DNA of 64,000 bases from CAVXHV01 sp963761445 (GTDB lineage Bacteria; Planctomycetota; Planctomycetia; Isosphaerales; Isosphaeraceae). Below are positions 29,307 to 37,691 of the stretch, piece by piece; position 1 is the stretch's first letter; every line of letters begins with the position of its first letter. The notes beneath the pieces are model-generated. The model was not told the origin of the DNA, did no database searches, and saw nothing but the letters and a program-made list of their open reading frames with translations. The DNA lies in the NCBI GenBank assembly GCA_963761445.1, contig CAVXHV010000004.1, positions 3,658,001-3,722,000 of the forward strand, in the 5' to 3' direction. A program made the position numbers and the translations under genes.

Positions 29307-30786
29307 ATGGTGAACGAACGACGCTGGCTGCGCCAAGGCATCCTCCTGGACAAAGCCAGAGCCGCAGCCTCTGCACGACACTCTGGTATCAATCCTACTT
29401 TGACCGCGAGCTGGATCGGTCTCGACCCGCCCCAGATCGCCGTTCCTCATCCTCTCACTCCAGCCGGCTCCGAAAAGCGCGATTCTTCGCCCCCGCGCAT
29501 CCTCTTCGTCAACCAGTATTACTGGCCCGACCACGCATCGACCGCCCAGCACCTGACCGATCTGGCGGAATTCCTGGCCGAGCGGGGATTCGAGTGCCAC
29601 GTCCTCGCCTCCCAGGGCCGCTACAAACCGGGCCAGCCCAGGCCCTCCGCCTTCGAAACCCATGAAGGCGTCCACATCCATCGCGTTCCTGCAACCTCGC
29701 TCGGTCGTCGCGGCACCTGGTCCCGCATGACCGATTACTTGAGTTTCTACTCCGGAGCCGTCTTCAAGGCGCTGAGCCTGCCGAGATTTGACGTCGTCGT
29801 CACCTTGACCACGCCGCCGATCATCGGACTCGTCGGCACCATCCTCAAGCGCCTGCGCGGCTCTCGCCACATCGTGTGGAGCATGGACCTTCATCCCGAC
29901 GCCAGCATGGCGCTGGGCCGGATGTCGCCCACCAGCTCCTTTGGCCGCTTGATGTACGCCCTGAGCCGCGCCGTCTACCGCCGGGCCGACAAGGTCGTCG
30001 TCCTCGGTCCCTATATGGCCGACCGCATGGCGCATCAAGCAGGTCGCCGCCGCAAGAATCGCCACGATTCCCGTCTGGAGCCGCCGCGACGAGATCTATC
30101 CGGTCCCCCGCGATTCGAATCCCCTCCGCAAGTCGCTCGCACTCGAGGGATCTTTCGTCGCCATGTACTCGGGAAACCTCGGCCTCGCCCACTCCTTCGA
30201 GGAATTCATCGAGGCAGCCCGCCGGCTGCGCAACCGCTCGGACATCGTGTTCCTCTTCGTGGGTGATGGACCCCGGAAATGTGAGGTCGAGAGGGCCCGC
30301 GATTCCGAAGGGCTGACTAACATCCGCGTGATCGACCCCGTCCCGCGCGACTGGCTGCACGCCTCCCTTTCGCTCGCCGACGTCCACCTGATCTCGATGC
30401 GGCCCCAGATGAACGGAATCGTGGTGCCCGGCAAGCTCTACGGCGCCATGGCCGCCGGCCGGCCAATCGTTTTCATCGGTCCCGAACACTGCGAGCCCGC
30501 CGACACCATTCGCAACGCCGGCTGCGGCTTCACGCTCCCCTCCGGCGATGCCTCCTCCCTGGTCAGCTCGCTTGAGCTCTTGAGTTCTGACCCCAGCCTC
30601 GCCCGCCGCATGGGCGAGCGCGCCCGCTCAGCCTTCATCGCGCATTACGAACAACGGCTATGCTGCATGCGCTGGTGCGAGCTGATCGCGGAATCCCTGG
30701 CACCACCCGATCGCACAATCCCGCACACCGCCGAGCGGGCACATCGTCCGCGGCCGGCCTACCAGGAGGCCGCCCTCGGCTCTTGA
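29307..30786 (+). CDS. family 4 glycosyltransferase (WbuB-like), frameshifted
   Basis: The joined protein is up to 492 residues. The N-terminal GT-B half has RILFVNQYYWPDHASTAQHL, ECHVLASQGRYKPG and DVVVTLTTPPIIGLVG; the C-terminal half has FVAMYSGNLGLAHSFEEF, FLFVGDGPRKCEVE and NGIVVPGKLYGAMAAGRPIV, the sugar-nucleotide binding EX7E-like region. The frame changes near 30035, between GPYMADRM and RIKQVAAARIATIPVW. The enzyme should add a sugar to a lipid-linked or surface glycan. The start is uncertain: ATG 29307 and TTG 29400 are both upstream of the first conserved strand. Confidence 0.87.
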
Positions 30787-30886
30787 TCGTGAGAAGTTGC
30801 ATTGCACTGCATCGCGTCGCGTCGTACCAGATTCACCAATCACCGGAATCGAGAGTGATCGCCAGACCCAGAATCGAGGAAAGCCC

Positions 30887-31907
30887 ATGAGGACCACGAC
30901 AAAACACGGGGCCGCCATCGCACTGGCTGCCATCGCGCTCATCCATCATCAGGCTCCTGCCCAGTCGACCACCGGCGGAGTCGCCGAGATCCAGGCCCGC
31001 CACGATCGCGCGTTCATCAATGAGCTGGCGCAGTACCTCCAGAAAAACCCCCGTGCCCACGACCGCGACCAGGCATACGCGGCCCTCTTCAACAAGGCCA
31101 TCGAGCACGATTGGTTCGGCGAAGTCGAGAATCTCGCCGACCAGTACTTGAAGTCCGACCCTGACGGCCCGGTAAAAGCACTCGCGCAGATCATCCAGAC
31201 GATGGCCCACGCCCACACCGGCCGCTTCGATCTCGCTCTCGAGCGGTTTCGAGTCCTCATGCAGGGCCTGGGCCAGGACGAACAAGAAGAATTCGCCGCC
31301 AGCTTTGCCGAAAACCTCGCCGCCACCGCCGTCGCCGCGGGCGATGTCGCCACAGCCCGCCAGGTCCACAACATCCTGCTCGCTCGCTTCGGCAACAACC
31401 CGAACTTGCGGCAGAAGGTCCAGGCCGAGCTCAAACGTCTCGACAAGGTTGGAAAGCCAGCCCCTGCGTTCGCCGCCGACGATGTGAACGGCAGCCCGGT
31501 GCGACTGGCCAATTATCGCGGTAAGTACGTGCTAATCGATTTCTGGGCAACCTGGTGCTGCGCCCTGCGTCGCCGAGCTGCCGCGTCTGCAAGCCGCCTA
31601 TCGCACCTACCACGACGCCGGCTTCGAGATCGTGAGCGTCAGCCTCGACGAAAACAAATCTGCGGTGACCGACTTCGTGAAAGCGCGGAACCTTCCCTGG
31701 CCCCAGCTCCACAACGCCACGGCCCGGGCCGACCTGGTCGAGTCATTCGGCGTCATCACCATTCCAGCCGTCTACCTGATCGACCCCGCCGGAACGATCG
31801 TCCGCATGGACCTCCGCGGCAAGGCCCTCGACGACACCTTGGCCCGCGTGTTCAAGCAACCGGCTCGCGCGGCTCGAGGAAACTCCGCTCCGAAAGCCGT
31901 TCAATAG
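30887..31907 (+). CDS. TlpA-like exported thioredoxin-fold protein (frameshift in the CxxC site)
   Basis: The joined protein is about 340 residues. A signal peptide (AAIALAAIALIHHQAPA) is followed by a helical TPR-like region (residues about 35-185) and an AhpC/TSA-Redoxin domain: VGKPAPAFAADDVNGSPV, LANYRGKYVLIDFWATWC, then VAELPRLQAAYRTYHDAGF in the next frame. The break lies at about 31557, exactly between the two Cys of WCxPC; removing one base restores it. ITIPAVYLIDPAGTIV supplies the cis-Pro loop. The protein should act in the periplasm in disulfide or redox chemistry. ATG 30887 has AGGA six bases upstream. Confidence 0.87.
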
Positions 31908-31920
31908 TTCCGACGCCAGA

Positions 31921-33434
31921 TCATTCGCCTGCAACTTCCCCATCGAATTCCGATTTCGGCCTTTCCGCGCCCACCAGAATCTCCCTGCGCGCCGCCCTCG
32001 CGCCCCGATCAGCATGCTATTGAAGATGAACACAAAACCCAAGGCCGGCGTGATCGCCGCCCCCTGCAGCACCTTCGTGAAATTCGGCGACTCGGCGTCG
32101 TTTGCGCTCACCGCGATTCCCGCGATCGGGCTCAGGCTATAGATGAATTGGCCCACCTGGCTTTTGTCCCTCGGCATCGACGCGAACATGAAGATCGTGC
32201 CGGCCACCAGCGGCAAGAGCCACGCCAGAAACAGGAAGAGCCCGAAATACATCGTCCCCCGCGACCCGAACCGCAGAAAAAAGTACTGCACCCCCAGCCC
32301 GAAGTACGCCACCACCAGCACGGAGAGCGCAAGGGCCAGCGGGTAATTCCTCGCCGCGCCCGGCGGCAGCGCGGTCGGCGCATTCACGCCGGCAGTCCAG
32401 ATGATCGTCCCCGTCACGAGCAAGATCGCGCAGGCGCCGAGCAGGAAAAGCCAGTTCAGCGAAAGGTCATCCCAGGGCGCAAGCTGCGAGAGCCCCAGCT
32501 TCCTGGCACGCAAGAGCCCCTTCACGTATTCCGCCTGCGTCGGTGTCACCATCATGATCGCAAAAATAGAAACACCCACGAGAAAGTAAAGCGCCACGAC
32601 CTGAAGCACATCGTACGACTGTTGCTTCCAGATCCCTCCCAGCGCAAGGATCGAAATCGTCAGCACCGCGGCCAGACCCTGCGGCTTCGACAGCGGGTGA
32701 ATACGCTCACTCCCCATCCGCCTTCGCGAAGCCAGGTAGAGATAAAATAGCGTCGCCGCGATGTAAATCAGCGTCACCACCAGCCACGGCAGCGAGATCC
32801 CGAAGAACAAGAGCCGCTGATCCATATCGACCATCATCACGCTGGCGCGGCCGATCAGGGCGACCCCGGCCCAGGCGAACATGATCACCAGGAAAACCAT
32901 GGTCCCGACCCCTCCCCGCGAGCCCACTCTGGGCTTGGCCAGCAGCGAGCTCAAGAGCCCCATTCCGTGAAACAGCCACGCAAACGCAATGAGCGCGACC
33001 ATCAACTGAATCAGCCCGAGCATGCTCGGAACGCCAAATCCCACGCAAAGTAGCGCATAGGGCAGCGTCGTGGCCAGGAGCACATACTCCCGGACCGGCG
33101 CCCCGAAGAAGAACCCCAGCAAAAGCTCGTCGCGCGACAGGGGCGAGACGCGGTGAAAATCGAGAACGCCCGATGACCGGCTCGCCCCCACCGCCGTCGC
33201 AACCTGCGCCCCGCCCACCGCCATGATGATCATGATCTGGAGCAGAAACAGCGTGGCGAACGCCCCTCCGTTCGCGAACAAATTGAGCTGAAAGCCCGCC
33301 CAGGCAATGCAAAGACAAAGCGCCTGCACCACCACGATCCCGCTCAACAGCGCCTGCACCCGCAGCCGCGACCGCATGTGCTTCACGAAGATCGGGTTGT
33401 CCAGCCACGCAAGAACCCGCCCCCAGATCATCAC
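31921..33434 (-). CDS. ABC transporter permease (frameshifted near its C-terminus)
   Basis: The product is about 505 residues with 11-13 hydrophobic helices, such as LLSGIVVVQALCLCIAWAGF, YVLLATTLPYALLCVGFG and MYFGLFLFLAWLLPLVAGTI. It begins FDNP-like (VLAWLDNPIFVKHMRSRLRV), as seen in ABC-2 permeases. As written, the frame runs to 31743 across the TlpA gene. A one-base correction near 32015 gives ARAARREILVGAERPKSE and a stop at 31921, leaving a clean 13-base gap to the convergent gene. Its start overlaps the ATPase stop as ATGA. The substrate is unknown. Confidence 0.8.
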
Positions 33435-34357
33435 GAAAGCTCCTTGGGCCCGACCTTGAGAAAAAGCTCTTCCAGGTTGCTGCTTCGCCGCTCGAACGAC
33501 GCCACCCGCACACCCGCGCGCACCAGGGTCGAAAGCAGGTCGCTCGCCGCCTCCCGATCACCCTGGAATCGGAATTCATAAGCCCCGTTCTTGTGCTCCA
33601 CGGCGGAAGCATTGACGTCGCTTCCCACGATCGAAAGGAACCGTTCCGGATCAGACAGCACCTCGATCGCGATCAAGCTGTCGCCCATCACCCGCTGATT
33701 CACTTCATCGATCCGGCCGCCGACCACCAGCTTCCCGCGCCCCATGATCGCAACCGACGTGCAGAACTCGTCCATCTCGGTCAAGATGTGCGATGAGATC
33801 AAAACGGTGCGATTCTCTTCCGCCAGCCGCCGCAAGATGTTCTTGAGATCGATTCGCCCTTGGGGATCAACGCCGCTGGCCGGCTCGTCCAGGAGCAGCA
33901 CCTTGGGCTCGGGCATGAGCGTCTTGGCCAGCATCAGCCGCTGGCGCATCCCTCGCGAAAGCTCGATCACCATCGCCTTCCGCTTCTCGGAGAGCCCCAC
34001 CATTTCGAGGTGCCGGTCCACCTCCGTCCGCCGCTTGGAGCGAGGAGTGCCGTAGCTGGCGGCAAAAAGATCGAGGAACTCCCACACGAGCAGATCTTCA
34101 TAAACCGGCGGGAAATCCGGCATGAATCCCATCACGCGATACACGTCCTCGGGGTGGTCGCGCATGTCGACCCCCATGACTTCGATCTCGCCGTACGTCG
34201 GCTCGATCAGCCCCAGCAGGGCCTTCATGGTGCTCGTCTTGCCCGCCCCGTTGGGCCCGATCAGCCCGCACACTTCCCCGGGGTCGACCGAGAGCGTCAA
34301 ATCGTCGACCGCGCACGTATTGTCATAATCAACCCGCAAGTCTTTTATCCGGATCAT
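33431..34357 (-). CDS. ABC transporter ATP-binding protein
   Basis: The 308-residue ATPase begins MIRIKDLRVDYDNTCAV. It has Walker A GPNGAGKTST, the signature ELSRGMRQRLMLAKTL, Walker B VLLLDEPASGVDP and the H-loop ISSHILTEMDE. A C-terminal extension of about 90 residues (LEVLSD-like ferredoxin fold, ending NLEELFLKVGPKELS) is typical of ABC-2 exporters. It overlaps the permease start by four bases and forms the energising subunit. Two coiled-coil genes lie immediately upstream. Confidence 0.92.
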   Translation of the reverse strand: MIRIKDLRVDYDNTCAVDDLTLSVDPGEVCGLIGPNGAGKTSTMKALLGLIEPTYGEIEVMGVDMRDHPEDVYRVMGFMPDFPPVYEDLLVWEFLDLFAASYGTPRSKRRTEVDRHLEMVGLSEKRKAMVIELSRGMRQRLMLAKTLMPEPKVLLLDEPASGVDPQGRIDLKNILRRLAEENRTVLISSHILTEMDEFCTSVAIMGRGKLVVGGRIDEVNQRVMGDSLIAIEVLSDPERFLSIVGSDVNASAVEHKNGAYEFRFQGDREAASDLLSTLVRAGVRVASFERRSSNLEELFLKVGPKELS

Positions 34358-34378
34358 GCAGCCTCCCACCTGACGACA

Positions 34379-35416
34379 TCACAACCGCCGCCTCCGCGCC
34401 GGCGACCGCTCGACAGCACTCTTGAGAGCATCAAACCGTATAATCGCATCCTCCGCTTCCGCACGATCGATCGCCGCCTCCAACTGATTCGCCAGTTCCG
34501 TGATTTCCTTCTCCAGTCCCGCGTCGGTTTTTCCATTCTTGCCCAGCTCTTCCAGCTTGCTCCGAACCGCCGTATCAACGGCCAGCGCTCGATCGAGCAA
34601 ACCCACCAGTCTCTTCTGGGAGTCCGAAAGCTCCTTGCCGCCCCTGCGCGGTCGCCTGATCGCCGCTTCTGCCAGATTCAGGTCGACTTTCGCCACTAGC
34701 TCCTTCGACTCGGCTCCTGCAATCTCCGCTTTCAGCTCCTTCGTGCGCTTGTCCTTTTCATACTCCCTGAGCACCTTGAGCTTGAATTTGGCCTGTTCGA
34801 TTGCGAATCCGGCCTTCTTCTTCTCGAGCTCGGCAATGAAACGGCCAGCCTCGAATCGATACTCGAGATCAACGCCCACTGCCGATCTCTCAAACAGTTT
34901 CTTGATCCGCTCGAACCGCTCGTCCGCCACAGACTGCATCTTCTTCGCTCGTGCCAGGTCGTCGTTGGCCTGTGCCAGCTCCGCTTCATGCATCGCCTGC
35001 TCTTGGGGGAAAGTGACATCAAGATACCCCTTCAGCTCGATCTCGAAACCTTCACGGGCCAGGGTCGCGCTCTTGAAAGCCGCCTTGGCCGCTTCAACCT
35101 TGCTCGTCAGGCTTTCCGGATCGACGTCGGCGGCCTGCATACCGGAAATCGTTTCCGCCAGCGGCTCGCCAGCACGAGCCATCCGCTCGTGGCACACCTT
35201 GAGGCGTTTCCGGATACTCGTCAGGAATCCAGATAATTCCGCAGGAGCCGCTTCCTGAACGCCCGCCTGGGCATCCCTGCCGGATCCAGGCGGCGTGCCT
35301 TCTGCCATCCAGAGCCCCGCCAGCACGACCGCCCCGGCCGCCATCGTCACACGCAAGAGCATCGCGCTCCCCCTCTGCAAAGCGTGAGGCATCATCGGTG
35401 TTCGTACGCGGATCAT
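34379..35416 (-). CDS. membrane-anchored coiled-coil protein B, paralogue of the next upstream gene
   Basis: The 345-residue protein has an N-terminal hydrophobic segment (MLLRVTMAAGAVVLAGLWMA) and then almost continuous charged helix: KRLKVCHERMARAGEPL, EAAKAAFKSATLAREGFEIE, EQAKFKLKVLREYEKDKRTK. The same landmarks recur in the gene upstream, so the two are duplicates. The helix-turn-helix coiled coil recalls membrane-fusion adaptor proteins of export systems, but no lipoyl or barrel domain is visible. ATG at 35416 overlaps the stop of the upstream paralogue as ATGA. Confidence 0.75.
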   Translation of the reverse strand: MIRVRTPMMPHALQRGSAMLLRVTMAAGAVVLAGLWMAEGTPPGSGRDAQAGVQEAAPAELSGFLTSIRKRLKVCHERMARAGEPLAETISGMQAADVDPESLTSKVEAAKAAFKSATLAREGFEIELKGYLDVTFPQEQAMHEAELAQANDDLARAKKMQSVADERFERIKKLFERSAVGVDLEYRFEAGRFIAELEKKKAGFAIEQAKFKLKVLREYEKDKRTKELKAEIAGAESKELVAKVDLNLAEAAIRRPRRGGKELSDSQKRLVGLLDRALAVDTAVRSKLEELGKNGKTDAGLEKEITELANQLEAAIDRAEAEDAIIRFDALKSAVERSPARRRRL

Positions 35417-36465
35417 GGCTTGGACCTCCCTGAGGAAAGAGATGCCCCTTTGATCGCTGTCTTCAAGCGATCGACCCGCGCTACGGCGGCCTCGGCCTCC
35501 ACGTGATCGACAACCCTTTCAAGCTCGTCCAGCAGCCCCGTGATTGCCTCGGCATGGACTTGATCAATCGTTGTGCTCTTGGCGATCTTCGCCATCTCAA
35601 CCCGGATCTTGTCGTCGATGCCAAACGCACGCTTCAAGGCCTCGACTCCTTCCATCGCCGATAGGTTGCGATCGGAGCTAGCGATCTGCGTCTCGTGACG
35701 CCGCTCCTTCGCTTTCTCGCTCTCCCAGATCGCCTTCTTCGCAAGTTCACCCGCCCGAAGCCTCTCAACTTCGGCCTGCAGTTCCTTGACGCGTCTGGGC
35801 TTGGTGTATTCACGCAGGAACTTCAGCTTGAACTGTGCCTGCCCGATCGCGAGTCGGGCCTTGGGCTCCCGCCGCTCCGCATTCAGTACGTTGTCTTCGT
35901 ACGAGTACTCGACAGCGACCTCCGCCGCGGTGCCCTTCGACACCTCCTTGATCTTCGCCAGCCGCTGCTTGGTAAATTCGAGAGCGTCTTGAGCGCGTGC
36001 CGCCTCGCTCTCGGCCAGCTTGAGCTCGCCTGCAAGTGTCGCGTCCTCTTGTTTGAAGATGCCCTCGACATATTCCACCACAGCAATCTCCGCAATCTCA
36101 CGCGCGAGCGTCGCGTTCTTGAAGTTGGCGTCCGCGCTACGGGTCGCGATCTGCTGGTTGGTCAACGCATCGCGGCTGCGCCCGGCTTCATCGATCCCCA
36201 CCAGTACGGCCGTCCCGGCCGCCGCCACCCGCTCATGACACCCCTTCAGCCTCCGCTCAACCTCCGCCACAAACCGCTCCCGCTCCCCGGAAGCCACCGG
36301 CCCCTCTTGACGAGCCCCCTCCGAGCCGCCCCCTCCCGCTCGAGCCGGCGACTCTCGAACAATCCAGGCCGCGACGCCCATCATCACCATCGCGCCCGTC
36401 AGTGTCGCGCCGAGTTTCGAACACCCCCAAAGCCCCGCACCGCCGCCGGACCAAGTTCGCGCCAT
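35413..36465 (-). CDS. membrane-anchored coiled-coil protein A, paralogue of the downstream gene
   Basis: The product is about 350 residues: an N-terminal hydrophobic helix (LGATLTGAMVMMGVAAWIV), a Gly-rich linker and long coiled coil. Shared landmarks with its partner are RRLKGCHERVAAAGTAV, ANFKNATLAREIAEIAVVEY, IFKQEDATLAGELKLAESEA, VEYSYEDNVLNAERREP and AQFKLKFLREYTKPRRVKEL. ATG 36465 follows GGGAGGGTG. The single Cys in KGCHER or KVCHER is kept in both copies. I infer an envelope-spanning scaffold working with the ABC exporter downstream. Confidence 0.75.
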   Translation of the reverse strand: MARTWSGGGAGLWGCSKLGATLTGAMVMMGVAAWIVRESPARAGGGGSEGARQEGPVASGERERFVAEVERRLKGCHERVAAAGTAVLVGIDEAGRSRDALTNQQIATRSADANFKNATLAREIAEIAVVEYVEGIFKQEDATLAGELKLAESEAARAQDALEFTKQRLAKIKEVSKGTAAEVAVEYSYEDNVLNAERREPKARLAIGQAQFKLKFLREYTKPRRVKELQAEVERLRAGELAKKAIWESEKAKERRHETQIASSDRNLSAMEGVEALKRAFGIDDKIRVEMAKIAKSTTIDQVHAEAITGLLDELERVVDHVEAEAAVARVDRLKTAIKGASLSSGRSKP

Positions 36466-36574
36466 GACATCACCCTCCCAGGAGAGGCCCCATCGCACCA
36501 GCAGTTCCCCGCCGCCATTATCCCCCCGCCAGATCCGCATAGATAGGATCAAACTCAGAGGATCGTATCAACAA

Positions 36575-36598
36575 CTGGCAACTGACAACTGACAACCA
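36575..36598. repeat. AACTGAC heptamer tandem repeat
   Basis: AACTGGC, AACTGAC, AACTGAC and a partial AAC follow head to tail, giving three and a half seven-base units. It fills the short gap between the toroid gene and coiled-coil gene A. A different heptamer array is at 60552. Confidence 0.75.
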
Positions 36599-36602
36599 CC
36601 AA

Positions 36603-37691
36603 CTATCTCTGATAGATAGGCAAATACTGATATTCCACCGTCAGCGCCAGCACCGCCATCGCCGTGCAGTAATTCCGCCCTCCGTTCCGGTCATTGCCGT
36701 CATCCGAAAGCCAGCTCCCATCCGCCTGCTGGTGCCCGAGCAAGATCGCCGTGAGCTTCGATTGATAGGGAAGGAAATACTTGTCCCCCATCTGAAACAT
36801 CGCGATCGGACAGTAATAGACCTCATAAAAGAAATACTGCGTCGACCACTGCGGCGGATGCTTGAGCAGATACTCCGCCCCGGCCACGGCTTCCGCGGTG
36901 AGGTGCTCGCCGCAGATCTCCAGTGCCAGAACTCCCGTCCCGGTGCGGGGGTTGTTCGGCCCGCCCCCCGGTTGATAGCCAAACCCTCCGCCCTGCTTGA
37001 CCGCGCACTGTTTCAAATACGCAATGGCCCGGTCGATGCTCGACGACGGAACCTCGCACCCCGCCGACTTGGCCGCCCGCAGCGCCATGAGCTGCCATCC
37101 CGTCACGCTGATGTCGCTGTCGCCCGAGTTCCACTGATAGCGCCAGCCGCCTTTATGTTCGGCCGCCTTGGGAATGTTCTGCGCGGCCAGGATCACCTTC
37201 ACCGCGCGCGCAAGCGCCGTGTGCACGCGGCTGGATATCTCCCGGTCGGGCGTCATCCCCGCAACTTCCGCCAGCATGAGCGTGCTGATGCCATGGCAAT
37301 ACATCGGCCCGTGGCTCGTCTGTGCCACCAGCAGCCCGTTGGATTGTTGATGCGCCAGGACGTACCGGATGCCCTTCGCGATCGACTCGCGATAAGGCCC
37401 CTGATCCCCTGGCACGTGCCCCGCGGCCAGAAACGCCATCACCGCGAGCGAGGTCACCGAGGTCGCCGGCCCAAACCCCCCTGAGACCCAGGCCCCATCC
37501 GCTTGCTGGTGCGTCTTCAAATACTCCAGTGCCTTGTGGATCGCCTCGTCCGCCTGGCGCACGTCACGTCTCGCCGGCGCCGCCTTCGCCCCGTCATCCC
37601 CGCGGCCGGGACGCGGACCATGCCCCCCGAGCCCGAAGGCCACGGAGAAGACCACCAATCTTCGCAAAGCAACGCCCACTTCGAATATCAT
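36603..37691 (-). CDS. exported prenyltransferase/squalene-cyclase-like toroid protein
   Basis: The product is 362 residues. A hydrophobic leader (RRLVVFSVAFGLGGHG) is followed by alpha/alpha-toroid repeats with QW-type motifs: KTHQQADGAWVSGGFG, LAHQQSNGLLVAQTSH, GGFGYQPGGGPNN and GHQQADGSWLSDDGN. I see no DxDD protonation motif, only DSDISVTGW, so a cyclase reaction is not supported. A binding or structural toroid is as likely. ATG at 37691 overlaps the stop of the giant gene upstream as ATGA. In planctomycetes this family commonly sits next to MoxR/DUF4175 genes. Confidence 0.8.
   Translation of the reverse strand: MIFEVGVALRRLVVFSVAFGLGGHGPRPGRGDDGAKAAPARRDVRQADEAIHKALEYLKTHQQADGAWVSGGFGPATSVTSLAVMAFLAAGHVPGDQGPYRESIAKGIRYVLAHQQSNGLLVAQTSHGPMYCHGISTLMLAEVAGMTPDREISSRVHTALARAVKVILAAQNIPKAAEHKGGWRYQWNSGDSDISVTGWQLMALRAAKSAGCEVPSSSIDRAIAYLKQCAVKQGGGFGYQPGGGPNNPRTGTGVLALEICGEHLTAEAVAGAEYLLKHPPQWSTQYFFYEVYYCPIAMFQMGDKYFLPYQSKLTAILLGHQQADGSWLSDDGNDRNGGRNYCTAMAVLALTVEYQYLPIYQR

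Noticed and set aside
29016..30065. A long minus-strand open frame (349 codons) opposite the glycosyltransferase
   Set aside because: The plus strand carries clear GT4 motifs, and the minus frame is rich in Arg/Gly/Pro with no family resemblance. It is a high-GC shadow.
31743..31920. C-terminal extension of the ABC permease over the TlpA gene
   Set aside because: The extension is antisense to a thioredoxin domain. A one-base correction near 32015 gives a natural stop at 31921.
36603..37691. Active squalene-hopene cyclase
   Set aside because: The protein is about half the length of a true cyclase, is exported, and lacks a DxDD motif.
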